42,392 nt of DNA from a bacterium (GTDB lineage: Bacteria; Patescibacteriota; Minisyncoccia; Phycocordibacterales; UBA1550), in the NCBI GenBank assembly GCA_030649835.1, contig JAUSES010000039.1, positions 1 through 42,392 on the forward strand. Reading direction: 5' to 3'. The notes under the pieces were generated by a model that saw nothing but the letters and a program-made list of their open reading frames with translations, was not told the DNA's origin and ran no database searches. A program made the translations under genes and the position numbers. This document shows positions 1 through 7,345 of this stretch, in pieces (the stretch's first letter is position 1; the number at the start of each line of letters is the position of its first letter).

Positions 1-24
1 GAGATTTGTTCTTTAAAGTTTTGG

Positions 25-160
25 GTGGTGGTTTTCTGACGCCTTGTTTATCTTTTGAGAGCTTAGCCACCACTCTCCCGCTTGCTGATGTGATTGTTTA
101 TTAGATAATGTCTTTCTTGGTTTTAATTACCTTCACATCAGCACCCTTTTCTGGAGGGAG
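25..160 (+). ncRNA. candidate structured RNA, 5' end possibly outside window
   Basis: No convincing gene lies in 1-247. A 7-bp stem pairs 25-31 with 67-73, and an 11-bp perfect stem pairs 83-93 with 133-143 around a 39-nt loop. A short outer pairing (75-79 with 156-160) could enclose the second stem. An intrinsic terminator follows at 217. Two stems plus a terminator fit the 3' part of a small RNA. I could not match it to RNase P RNA, tmRNA, SRP RNA or 6S RNA by their conserved motifs, so the class is unknown. Confidence 0.35.
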
Positions 161-216
161 TTTTACCGTGAATTGTTTTTCTTAATAAAAACTAACTTCT
201 TCCAGAACCCCAATAA

Positions 217-246
217 GGCGGCTCGTGCATACGAGCCGCCTTTTTC
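217..246 (+). terminator. intrinsic terminator upstream of rpsB
   Basis: A perfect 10-bp GC-rich stem (217-226 with 231-240) has a 4-nt loop and is followed by TTTTTCC. It ends whatever transcript covers 1-216 and insulates the rpsB promoter that begins at 248. Confidence 0.85.
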
Positions 247-247
247 C

Positions 248-276
248 TTGCAATATGGCCCATCGTCTGGTAGTAT
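248..276 (+). promoter_or_regulatory. rpsB-tsf promoter
   Basis: TTGCAA (248-253), a 17-nt spacer and TAGTAT (271-276), preceded by TGG at 268-270 (extended -10). The predicted start near 283 leaves an 85-nt leader before rpsB. The same TGGTAGnnT core recurs at thrS, rpmF, infA and the ABC exporter. Confidence 0.65.
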
Positions 277-282
277 GATGAG

Positions 283-367
283 CTATAACACGGGGAATAA
301 GAAGATAAGGTCATGAGTGTCTTCTTGTACTTTTTAAAAATTTAAAACCTGACCACAAACCATAATA
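283..367 (+). promoter_or_regulatory. rpsB 5' leader with possible H-type pseudoknot
   Basis: A 7-bp hairpin pairs 299-305 with 320-326. Its loop carries GGTCA (309-313), which can pair with TGACC (350-354), 14 nt before the start codon. No Shine-Dalgarno is visible. Autogenous control of rpsB by S2 through its leader is known in other bacteria. Assigning that role here is inference from the fold alone. Confidence 0.35.
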
Positions 368-1066
368 ATGACAAAAACAATAGAGAATCACGCACTAATT
401 ACCGAAATGTTTGCCGCAGGCGCACATTTTGGATATTCACGTTCACGTCGCCACCCATCAGCAAAAAAGTTTATTTTCGGTACCAAAAACGGTATTGAGA
501 TTATGGACTTGGAAAAAACAAGCGTAGAGCTCACCAACGCGCTTGAATTTGTAAAAACACTCGCAAAGGGTGGCAAGCAAATTCTTTTTGTTGGTACAAA
601 AAGCGAATCAAAAAAGCTTGTAGAAGATGGCGCAGTGTCCATCGACATGCCGTTTGTTGCAGAGCGTTGGGTAGGTGGTGTTCTCACCAATTTTTCAGAA
701 ATTAAAAAGCGTGTTGCACTCCTTGAGGACCTTCGTGCCAAGAAGGAAAAAGGAGAGCTTGCAATGTACACAAAGAAAGAGCGTTCACTTATTGATAAGG
801 ACATTGAGCGTTTGGAGAGAAACTTTGCCGGCATCGTCTCAATGAAAAACACTCCTGCAGCGATGTTTGTCGTAGACCCACGCAAGGAGGCTATCGCTAT
901 CAAAGAGGCTCAGTACCTTGGCGTGCCAGTGATTGCGCTTGCGAGCTCGGACTGTAATTTGAAAGAGATTGATTTTCCTATTCCTGGAAATGACTCGTCA
1001 GTAGCGAGCGTGAGTTTCTTCATTGCACAAGTAACCGCCGCTTTCAAAGCCGGCCGCAACGTGTAG
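368..1066 (+). CDS. rpsB: 30S ribosomal protein S2
   Basis: S2 sits at the head/body junction of the 30S subunit and recruits S1 where S1 exists. The 232-aa product is full length for the family. It shows the N-terminal HFGYSRSRRHP block, the central RWVGGVLTNF motif near residue 98, and the C-terminal IPGNDSSVASVSFF block. The ATG at 368 is used because upstream sequence is leader. There is no evident Shine-Dalgarno. tsf follows after 56 nt of AT-rich repeats, the common rpsB-tsf order, so the pair is probably co-transcribed from the promoter at 248-276. Confidence 0.97.
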   Translation: MTKTIENHALITEMFAAGAHFGYSRSRRHPSAKKFIFGTKNGIEIMDLEKTSVELTNALEFVKTLAKGGKQILFVGTKSESKKLVEDGAVSIDMPFVAERWVGGVLTNFSEIKKRVALLEDLRAKKEKGELAMYTKKERSLIDKDIERLERNFAGIVSMKNTPAAMFVVDPRKEAIAIKEAQYLGVPVIALASSDCNLKEIDFPIPGNDSSVASVSFFIAQVTAAFKAGRNV

Positions 1067-1122
1067 TGTCGATATTAAGGTATTCCTAAATTCTATATTC
1101 CATATTCTAAATTCTACCAAAA

Positions 1123-1713
1123 ATGATTACCACAGAACAAATTAAAGAGTTGCGCGACCTTACCGGAATCTCTGTAATGCAGTGCAAAAAGGCGCTTGAA
1201 GAGGCAGAAGGCGACAAAGAAAAAGCCCTCCTTATTCTTCGGAAAAAGAGTAGCGCTATTGCAGAAAAGAAAGGCGACCGCGAGCTCGGTGCCGGCGTAG
1301 TGGAAGCGTACATTCACAGCAACAAAACAGTGGGTGTGCTCGTAGAACTCTCCTGTGAGACGGACTTTGTGGCGCGCAATGAGGAGTTTGTTACGATGGC
1401 GCGCGACATAGCAATGCACGCTACCGCAACAAATCCACAGTACCTTGATGAATCAGAAATCACCGAGGATGTGCGCGCAAAGGTGACCGAGATGTTTAAA
1501 AAAGAGGTGGAAGAGTCTGGTAAACCAGCAGACATTCAAGCTAAAATGATGGAAGGGAAGCTCGCGGGGTACTTTGGGGAGCGCACCCTCCTCGCGCAGG
1601 CTTTTGTAAAGAACCCCGACATTACCATCAAGCAACTTATTGATGGCGGTGTGCAGAAGTTTGGCGAAAAGATTGCGATTGCGCGCTTTGCTCGCTTTGC
1701 AGTCGCAAAGTAA
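1123..1713 (+). CDS. tsf: elongation factor Ts
   Basis: EF-Ts is the nucleotide exchange factor for EF-Tu. The 196-aa product is the short form: an N-terminal UBA-like domain (residues 1-40, with LRDLTGISVMQCKKAL) and a single core domain carrying TDFVARN at 80-86. The C-terminal coiled-coil subdomain of long EF-Ts proteins is absent, as in Thermus and many reduced bacteria. It lies downstream of rpsB with no promoter visible in the 56-nt gap, which consists of short repeats of ATTCTA-like sequence. Confidence 0.96.
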   Translation: MITTEQIKELRDLTGISVMQCKKALEEAEGDKEKALLILRKKSSAIAEKKGDRELGAGVVEAYIHSNKTVGVLVELSCETDFVARNEEFVTMARDIAMHATATNPQYLDESEITEDVRAKVTEMFKKEVEESGKPADIQAKMMEGKLAGYFGERTLLAQAFVKNPDITIKQLIDGGVQKFGEKIAIARFARFAVAK

Positions 1714-1738
1714 TTAGTGAGGTTCTAGGTTTGAGATA

Positions 1739-1795
1739 TTAGGTTTTAGGAAAATGCACCCACTAACACCTACCAACTAAAACCTAACACCTGCC
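1739..1795 (+). repeat. AGGTGTTAGG-type hairpin repeat, copy 1
   Basis: An 11-bp perfect inverted repeat (1739-1749 with 1777-1787) encloses a GCACC...TAACACCTA segment and ends a few bases before the start codon at 1801. Related copies lie at 25022-25063 (before nusB) and 34481-34540 (before the PilM-like gene). Confidence 0.7.
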
Positions 1796-1800
1796 CCATC

Positions 1801-2193
1801 ATGTTCATCATTATTACACTATTCTATCTTTCACTCGCGACCATCATCGCTATGGTCTCGTGGAAGCTTGTGACCATTCGTGGGGTAAATCTTTCACCAC
1901 TCGAGGGGGTAGAAAAAGAACTGCATGGAAAACTGCATGAGACGATTCATCGCGGGTGGTATGTGCTTAAGGCTCAAGTCCTCGTGCGCGTGAGCAAGCT
2001 CGTTCTTTCTGGGTTCTATACCGGAGCTCACGCAGTACTTCATTTCACAGAGCTCGTGGGTCAAAAGCTAAAGGCACGTCACGGTAAGTGGTTTGATATG
2101 GTGAAAGGGAAGGGTGTGAATAGTAAAAAAGGTTCCGCTTCGTTTTTCCTTAAAGATGTGGCAGAATACAAAAAGTCGATTCAGGGGAAGTAG
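1801..2193 (+). CDS. small N-terminally anchored membrane protein, unknown function
   Basis: 130 aa. Residues 1-22 form one hydrophobic segment and the rest is basic and amphipathic (KELHGKLHETIHRGWYVLKAQ onward), probably cytoplasmic. I do not recognise a domain. It starts directly after a hairpin repeat, is not preceded by a Shine-Dalgarno, and lies 87 nt downstream of tsf, so it may be read from the same transcript. Codon use matches the core genes around it, unlike the AT-rich gene that follows. Confidence 0.75.
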   Translation: MFIIITLFYLSLATIIAMVSWKLVTIRGVNLSPLEGVEKELHGKLHETIHRGWYVLKAQVLVRVSKLVLSGFYTGAHAVLHFTELVGQKLKARHGKWFDMVKGKGVNSKKGSASFFLKDVAEYKKSIQGK

Positions 2194-2236
2194 GAGTTCA
2201 GTTGCTACATAACTGGTGGTGTGCTAAGATTGTGTT

Positions 2237-2854
2237 GTGGCACTTTCAGAAGAAAAACAAATTAAAATAGTAGAGTCATATTGTAAAGATAAACTTTCAA
2301 TTGGACAAATTGTAAGTAAGTTTAAAATGCCAGCTTCAACGGTGGCATATTACCTTAATAAACATAAGGTAAAGATGAGGTCAAGAAGTGAAGCGGTTAC
2401 GACATGGTACATCACTGAGTTTGCTAAAAAACCCTTCGTTCTTAAGAAAAATCTTTCTCAAAGGGAAAAAGCATTGAAGCTTGCAGGTGTGATGCTTTAT
2501 TGGGCAGAGGGAGCAAAGGGCGGTGGCACTGTTAAATTTGTAAACAGTGACCCTGCTATGATAAAACTCTTTATGAGCTTTCTGCGGGTGGTTTGTGGAA
2601 TCTCTGAAAGTAGATTGAAATTGTTGTTACACTTGTATCCAGATCATAACGACAAGGATTTGAGGAAATTTTGGGCTTCTATAACAGGTGTGCCAGAAAG
2701 TAATTTTTATCAATCGTATGTTCATATCGGGAAAACAGGTACTTATAAAAATAAATCAATCTATGGTACACTAGCCGTGAATTATTCTGACAAAAAATTA
2801 TTAACGCAGATAAATTCATGGACAAAAGAGTATCAAAAAATTATGACCTCTTAG
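2237..2854 (+). CDS. HTH protein with LAGLIDADG-like endonuclease domain
   Basis: 205 aa from a GTG start; no good ATG or Shine-Dalgarno lies nearby. Residues 1-50 look like a resolvase/Hin-type helix-turn-helix (QIKIVESYCKDKLSIGQIV followed by ASTVAYYLNKH). From about residue 80, LAGVMLYWAEGAKG and VKFVNSDPAMIKLFMSFL fit the first helix, acidic residue and first strands of a LAGLIDADG homing-endonuclease fold. Such stand-alone proteins are seen in CPR genomes; their function is not established. The gene is AT-richer than its neighbours, and its stop codon lies in a 33-bp direct repeat that includes the 5' end of tRNA-Thr, which suggests transfer or mobility. Confidence 0.7.
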   Translation: MALSEEKQIKIVESYCKDKLSIGQIVSKFKMPASTVAYYLNKHKVKMRSRSEAVTTWYITEFAKKPFVLKKNLSQREKALKLAGVMLYWAEGAKGGGTVKFVNSDPAMIKLFMSFLRVVCGISESRLKLLLHLYPDHNDKDLRKFWASITGVPESNFYQSYVHIGKTGTYKNKSIYGTLAVNYSDKKLLTQINSWTKEYQKIMTS

Positions 2855-2965
2855 TTTGGAATTAAAATATGTGCCATCTTAGCTGTTTTGGTAGGCTCAA
2901 GAGAAGGTTACAAAATGTGCTATCTTGAAGGATAGTTTGGAATTAAAATATGTGCCATCTTAGCT
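2852..2965 (+). repeat. 33-bp direct repeat including tRNA-Thr 5' end
   Basis: Positions 2852-2884 and 2933-2965 are identical over 33 nt: AT-rich upstream sequence plus the first 12 nt of tRNA-Thr. In the first copy the tRNA-like sequence continues (GGTAG is kept) and then decays. A weaker third similarity lies at 2917-2936. This is a tandem duplication, unit 81 bp, between the HTH/LAGLIDADG-like gene and the intact tRNA. Confidence 0.85.
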
Positions 2966-3029
2966 CAGCTGGTAGAGCAACGCACTTGTAATGCGTAGGT
3001 CCCCGGTTCAAATCCGGGAGATGGCTCCA
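2954..3029 (+). tRNA. tRNA-Thr (anticodon UGU)
   Basis: A 76-nt cloverleaf: acceptor GCCATCT/AGATGGC, D arm AGCTCAGCTGGTAGAGC, anticodon stem ACGCA/TGCGT with loop CTTGTAA (anticodon TGT), and T arm CCCGG-TTCAAAT-CCGGG. The 3' CCA is encoded. TAAAAT at 2944-2949 could be its -10 but sits close to the 5' end. Confidence 0.97.
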
Positions 3030-3082
3030 AATAATAAAAGGGGTGGTTCGCAGAGCGAACCACCCCTTTTATTATTTGGAGC
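3024..3082 (+). terminator. 27-bp perfect hairpin overlapping the tRNA-Thr 3' end
   Basis: Arms 3024-3050 and 3056-3082 are perfectly complementary with a 5-nt loop, and the lower stem contains A/T blocks. The first six bases of the left arm (GCTCCA) are the tRNA's own 3' end, so the hairpin and the acceptor stem are mutually exclusive for those bases. A run of T within the right arm makes termination likely. Confidence 0.75.
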
Positions 3083-3355
3083 ATATTTATCATTTCCCCC
3101 AATTTATGTTGATCATATTTAATCCTTTCGTCTTATACGTTTGCTTCGATTTAGCCAATGTAAATGGTATTTCAACCTGAAATTCATATACAAAGCTGTA
3201 ATAAGGTATATACTATATATAAGGAGTTGTATTTGTTCGCTGACCAGCACAAATACAATGATTTCTTCACTTCAGAATTAGAGGAAGCGCGCGATACTTT
3301 TTTATTTAAGTTTTCGGTCACTCTAAACAACATACCTCTTAAAGAGGATCTACAT

Positions 3356-4711
3356 ATGAATATATTCAATAAGGCTTCAACCTCAGCGTTGGCCGTTTCG
3401 ATCGCTCTCACTTTTGTGAGCCCGACTGCGCTCCTTGCTGCTGGGCCTGCAGCTGTTAATTTAGGAACTGCGAGCAACTTCACTGTCCTCGCAAAAACAG
3501 GTATTTCTACAACAGGAACAACTTCAGTTGTGGGTGATATCGGTGTAAGCCCAGCGCAGGCAACATACATTACAGGATTTTCACTAAGCCTTCCTTCGGC
3601 AAGTGCATTTTCAACATCGCCTCTCGTGTCTGGAAAAATATATGCCCCTGGATATGCAGATCCAACTCCTGCAAATTTAACTACCGCTATCGGTGATATG
3701 CAAACCGCATACACAGATGCACAGGGAAGAACAGCGCCTGCTCCGGTAACAGAGCTCGGCGCAGGGAGTATTGGTGGAATGACTCTCGCACCAGGACTCT
3801 ACAAGTGGGGCACGGGTGTCACCATTCCTTCAGACGTTACACTTTCTGGATCTGCTAATGATGTCTGGATTTTCCAAGTAGCGCAAAATCTTGACATTAG
3901 CTCTGCGGCAAAAATAAATTTGAGTGGAGGGGCTCAATCAGGCAATGTGTTCTGGGCAGTTGCAGGTCAGGCAACAATTGGCACCACCGCAGTTTTTAAC
4001 GGAAACATTCTCAGTCAGACTGCGATTGTGTTAAACACCGGCGCGACATTAAATGGTAGAGCTTTGGCACAGACAGCGGTAACGCTTGATTCCAATGTTG
4101 TTTCAGCGGCAGTTGCCTCAACCCCCGCAATCCCAGCTGTTCCCGCTATTCCTGCAGAGCCAACGGTAACCTCCGCTACCCCAGCAACTTCAGCAATACC
4201 AGCTAGTTCAGCATCATCTAATAATAGTGGGGGAAGTGCTGTTTCAGTAGTTGTAACCACAGATGCCGGATGTGTATCAGGAAATAAGTTTAGCACCGTA
4301 ACGGGGAAGAATTGCACCTCTTCGGCCTCAACAAATACACCAGTTGCAATCACCGACGCCGGATGTGTGTCAGGAAATAAATTTAGCACGGTGACTGGTA
4401 AAAATTGTAGCTCATCAACAGGAGCAAATGCTTCTGTGGTGCCACTTTTCGGTGAGCAAACAATCAAGGCGCGCGTTATCACCGCCAACCTTTGGAAGGG
4501 CAATCGTAGTAGCGACGTCGCTGTTCTTCAGAAATATTTGATTTCACAAAACAAAGGACCTGCTGCGCTAGCATTGGCGGCAAACGGCTCTACCACCTAC
4601 TTTGGTGAACTCACCCGTTCTGCGCTAGCAGAGTTCCAAGCCTCGGTGGGGATTAGCCCATCTTCTGGAAACTTTGGAGCAAAGACACGCGCATACATTA
4701 GTTCACATTAG
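3356..4711 (+). CDS. exported DUF3494 (ice-binding-like) protein with peptidoglycan-binding domain
   Basis: 451 aa. The start at 3356 fits best: an AAGAGG Shine-Dalgarno at 3342-3347, a signal peptide (residues 1-29, ending LLAA) and the same MNIFNK-type start as the paralogue at 7565. Residues about 35-250 are a DUF3494 beta-solenoid with the family marks GDIGVSP, ANDVWIFQVA, GNVFWAVAG and FNGNILSQTAI. A Pro/Ala/Ser linker follows, then two Cys-bearing repeats (DAGCVSGNKFSTVTGKNC) and a C-terminal PG_binding_1-like domain (about 370-451). Known members bind ice or act in adhesion; the ligand here is unknown. Export with non-covalent wall binding is the likely fate. Confidence 0.85.
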   Translation: MNIFNKASTSALAVSIALTFVSPTALLAAGPAAVNLGTASNFTVLAKTGISTTGTTSVVGDIGVSPAQATYITGFSLSLPSASAFSTSPLVSGKIYAPGYADPTPANLTTAIGDMQTAYTDAQGRTAPAPVTELGAGSIGGMTLAPGLYKWGTGVTIPSDVTLSGSANDVWIFQVAQNLDISSAAKINLSGGAQSGNVFWAVAGQATIGTTAVFNGNILSQTAIVLNTGATLNGRALAQTAVTLDSNVVSAAVASTPAIPAVPAIPAEPTVTSATPATSAIPASSASSNNSGGSAVSVVVTTDAGCVSGNKFSTVTGKNCTSSASTNTPVAITDAGCVSGNKFSTVTGKNCSSSTGANASVVPLFGEQTIKARVITANLWKGNRSSDVAVLQKYLISQNKGPAALALAANGSTTYFGELTRSALAEFQASVGISPSSGNFGAKTRAYISSH

Positions 4712-4732
4712 AAATAATTAATAATTAACATT

Positions 4733-5077
4733 ATGAAAAAAATTACATTTTGTAAAAAATCTATTGCAGCAACCCTCATCACTGCTTCAATGGTGTTGCT
4801 TTCATCCCCATCCTCCGTGTTTGCAGCAACGTCACCCTCACTTGGTACAGCAGATGGTTTTGCAATTCTTGCTGGATCTGGAATTACTATTGGAGGGGCA
4901 GTAAACACAAGTACAATCACTGGGGATATCGGTTCCTACTCAACGGCAACCATTACAGGGATTGGAAATGCGGTATTGACCGGTACAAACCATGCGGGTG
5001 ATGCTACCACACAGGGAGCAAAGACTGCGCTAACCACAGCATATTTGAACGCTGAGGCACAATACTGCCATCAGTGA
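4733..5077 (+). CDS. DUF3494 surface protein, N-terminal part (frameshifted)
   Basis: 114 aa: a signal peptide (residues 1-32, ending SVFAA) and the first third of a DUF3494 domain (LGTADGFAILAGSGIT, TGDIGSYSTATITG, GAKTALTTAYLNAEAQ). It then stops at TGA 5075-5077. The rest of the same domain continues in another frame from 5074, so this is the front half of one gene broken by a single-base indel near 5055-5075. The stop overlaps the next frame's GTG (GTGA), so coupled translation of a second piece is formally possible. It lies 21 nt after the preceding DUF3494 gene and is probably in one operon with it. Confidence 0.75.
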   Translation: MKKITFCKKSIAATLITASMVLLSSPSSVFAATSPSLGTADGFAILAGSGITIGGAVNTSTITGDIGSYSTATITGIGNAVLTGTNHAGDATTQGAKTALTTAYLNAEAQYCHQ

Positions 5078-6309
5078 CTACTGTTCTTGATAACACAATT
5101 GACTCATTCTCTGGCACTGGGTACACTTTGACACCAGGAATTTACAAATCCCCTGCACAAATGGGAATTACTGGAACCCTTACTCTTAATGGTAGCGCTA
5201 CAGACGTGTGGATTTTCCAGGCTGGCTCAACGCTTACGACAGCGGGAGCAAGCAGCGTGACTCTCACTGGAGGAGCACAAGCATGTAATGTGTTCTGGCA
5301 AGTTGGTAGTTCAGCAACACTCGGCTCAGCATCTTTCCTAAAGGGAAATATCCTTGCATTAACCTCGGCAACGTTAGGAACGACCGCAAACGTTGAAGGT
5401 CGCGTACTTGCACAAAATGGGGCTGTCACGCTTGATGGTTCTAACATCATTACAAAGGCAACGTGTGTGGTACCCCCACCAGCGCCAGCTGCTTCTACGG
5501 GTGGTGGTAGTTCTTTTGCACCTCGTCCACTTATTAATGTTACAAAAATTCCAAGTCCTCTATCGCTTCTTGCAGGTCCTGGACTAGTTACGTATACGTA
5601 TGTAGCAACAAATATTGGTCCTGTTACCATGATTGGTCCATGGGTCAAGGATGACAAATGTAGCCCGGTAACTTATGTTTCAGGCGATACTAACAAAAAT
5701 GGAAAACTTAGCGTTGGCGAAGCATGGACTTATACTTGTTCAAAAATTGTTTCTCAAACAGAGACAAACACAGCGACTGCTCATGGGCAGGCAAATGGTT
5801 GGGATACCTATGACACCGCTAACGCAACTGTCTTTGTAGGGGTACCACTTGCACCGCCATTAATCCACTTGGTAAAAACTCCAAATACGTTTCTCCTTCC
5901 TTTCGGTGGTGGAGCAGTTACGTATTCGTACGCGGTCACAAATCCAGGAACGGCACCGTTGTCTGACGTCAGTATTGTTGATGATAAGTGTACTGGGTTG
6001 CCAGGAAGAGTTTCTGGGCATCCAGGCGATTTAAACAAAAATAATCTTCTAGAAAGCAACGAAACATGGCAATTTACATGCCTTACAAATCTAACGCAGA
6101 CAACAACAAATATTGGGACCGCAGAGGGTCATGCAAATGGCTTGACGGCAATCGATTTTTCTCCAGCGACTGTTGTAGTGAGCCCAGTAAAACTTCCAAA
6201 TACTGGTTTTGCGCCCGAGAATAAGAATTTGCTAAACATTCTTGTCTCAGCGGGAATCGTTGCATTGTTTGCTTCGCTCTATATTGCACGAAGAAAGCGC
6301 GTTATTTAG
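5074..6309 (+). CDS. DUF3494 surface protein, C-terminal part with DUF11-like repeats and LPNTG anchor
   Basis: 411 aa from a GTG overlapping the previous stop. Residues 1-130 complete the DUF3494 domain (LTPGIYKS, ATDVWIFQAGS, GGAQACNVFWQVGSSATLG). Two DUF11-like beta-sandwich repeats follow (about 150-255 and 260-370), each with NKNGKLSVGEAWTYTC-type sequence. The C-terminus is a complete sorting signal: LPNTG at 374-378, a hydrophobic helix, and ARRKRVI. The piece has no signal peptide of its own; that lies in the upstream frame. A sortase is encoded next. With the frame repaired, the product would be a wall-anchored protein of about 525 aa. Confidence 0.8.
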   Translation: MTTVLDNTIDSFSGTGYTLTPGIYKSPAQMGITGTLTLNGSATDVWIFQAGSTLTTAGASSVTLTGGAQACNVFWQVGSSATLGSASFLKGNILALTSATLGTTANVEGRVLAQNGAVTLDGSNIITKATCVVPPPAPAASTGGGSSFAPRPLINVTKIPSPLSLLAGPGLVTYTYVATNIGPVTMIGPWVKDDKCSPVTYVSGDTNKNGKLSVGEAWTYTCSKIVSQTETNTATAHGQANGWDTYDTANATVFVGVPLAPPLIHLVKTPNTFLLPFGGGAVTYSYAVTNPGTAPLSDVSIVDDKCTGLPGRVSGHPGDLNKNNLLESNETWQFTCLTNLTQTTTNIGTAEGHANGLTAIDFSPATVVVSPVKLPNTGFAPENKNLLNILVSAGIVALFASLYIARRKRVI

Positions 6310-6338
6310 AGTTAACACTTAAAAAATAATACGCAAAT

Positions 6339-6371
6339 AAAGACCCTGTTCTTTGCAGGGTCTTTCTCTTA
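6339..6371 (+). terminator. intrinsic terminator after the LPNTG gene
   Basis: A 10-bp stem (AAAGACCCTG with CAGGGTCTTT, 6339-6348 and 6356-6365) is followed by a T/C-rich tract. The sortase gene starts 17 nt downstream, so the sortase is either read through or has its own promoter. Confidence 0.7.
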
Positions 6372-6387
6372 AAAACTCTCACAAATT

Positions 6388-7281
6388 ATGCCAATAAAAT
6401 TCGCAATTAAATATCTCTTTGCAGGGGTCCTCATAACTCTCTTTGTTTTAGTTGCACAACAGGCATTTGCGCAACTAAACCAGCTCACCACTACGCTCTC
6501 TTTGGGAATGCGCGGACAAGAGGTGCTTGACCTGCAGAAATTTCTAAACCTAGACCCTGAAACACAAATCGCTGATGCAGGAGCAGGGTCTGCAGGAAAA
6601 GAAACAAATTATTTTGGTCCTGCAACAAAGCGCGCAGTAGTAAAATTCCAAGAAAAATATAAGGATGAAATTCTGCTTCCTTATGGACTTAAAAAGGGAA
6701 CAGGAGTTTCGGGATTGAAAACTCGTGAGAAAATAAATGCGCTTAGTAGGGAAAAGACAACCCAAAGTAGCGGGGTCACAGAAAAAATTTCTGAGGCACC
6801 GCCAGCAAAGTTGATTCCTAAAGAAGAGACGGGATTATATAACGTGCCTACACGCATTATTATTCCTGATATTAATGTTGATGCAGTAGTGGAAGGAATG
6901 GGAGTTACTCCTCTTGGAGCGATGGATTCTCCAAAAGGCCCGACGACCGCCGGCTGGTTTAATCTCGGCAAACGCCCTGGCGAACAAGGAAGTGCAGTCA
7001 TTAGTGGACATTATGGCTGGAAAAATGGCATACCAGCTGTTTTTGACAATCTAAAAAAATTAAAAACCGGAGACAAAATATATGTAGTGGATGCGCAAGG
7101 TACGACAACTGTTTTCATTGTGAGAGAGTCTCGCCTATATGATCAAAATGCCGATGCCTCAGATGTGTTCATCTCAAGTGATGGAAACGCGCACCTTAAT
7201 CTTATTACGTGTGAGGGAACATGGAATAAGACGGAAAAAAGTTATTCTAACAGGCTTGTGGTTTTTGCAGAAAAAGCATAG
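6388..7281 (+). CDS. sortase with N-terminal peptidoglycan-binding domain
   Basis: 297 aa. It has a signal peptide or membrane anchor (residues 8-28), a PG_binding_1-like domain (about 35-118, with GMRGQEVLDLQKFLNL and YFGPATKRAVVKFQ), a linker, and a sortase domain (about 150-297). The catalytic triad is visible: His208 in SGHYG, Cys275 in LITCEG, Arg289 in SNRLVV. The domain looks most like class F sortases. Sortases cut LPxTG between Thr and Gly and link the protein to a cell-wall nucleophile. The LPNTG protein directly upstream is the obvious substrate. Fusing a wall-binding domain to the sortase is less common. Confidence 0.88.
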   Translation: MPIKFAIKYLFAGVLITLFVLVAQQAFAQLNQLTTTLSLGMRGQEVLDLQKFLNLDPETQIADAGAGSAGKETNYFGPATKRAVVKFQEKYKDEILLPYGLKKGTGVSGLKTREKINALSREKTTQSSGVTEKISEAPPAKLIPKEETGLYNVPTRIIIPDINVDAVVEGMGVTPLGAMDSPKGPTTAGWFNLGKRPGEQGSAVISGHYGWKNGIPAVFDNLKKLKTGDKIYVVDAQGTTTVFIVRESRLYDQNADASDVFISSDGNAHLNLITCEGTWNKTEKSYSNRLVVFAEKA

Positions 7282-7283
7282 CC

Positions 7284-7345
7284 CACGAAAATCCCCCTAA
7301 AACAAAACCGCTTAAAGCGGTTTTTGTTTTTGGTGGATTTTCGTG
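7284..7345 (+). terminator. double-stem terminator after the sortase gene
   Basis: An outer 11-bp stem (7284-7294 with 7335-7345) encloses an inner terminator (AAAACCGCTT/AAAGCGGTTTT, 7304-7324, with T-run). Sequence from 7335 onward recurs at 9306-9347. Confidence 0.75.

Noticed and set aside
101-183. A 26-codon open tail on the minus strand ending in a stop near 101
   Set aside because: No start codon, closed upstream by another stop, and it coincides with the stem-loop pairing. Codons may be chance.
3164-3355. A 64-codon N-terminal extension of the first DUF3494 protein
   Set aside because: The signal peptide, the Shine-Dalgarno and the start of the close paralogue all place the start at 3356.
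5075-5077. TGA read as an amino acid, as in SR1 or Gracilibacteria
   Set aside because: Reading through stays in the wrong frame for the domain, and rnr and the 7565 gene end normally at TGA.
5044-5080. Programmed -1 frameshifting in the LPNTG gene
   Set aside because: No slippery heptamer and no downstream pseudoknot seen; an indel is simpler.
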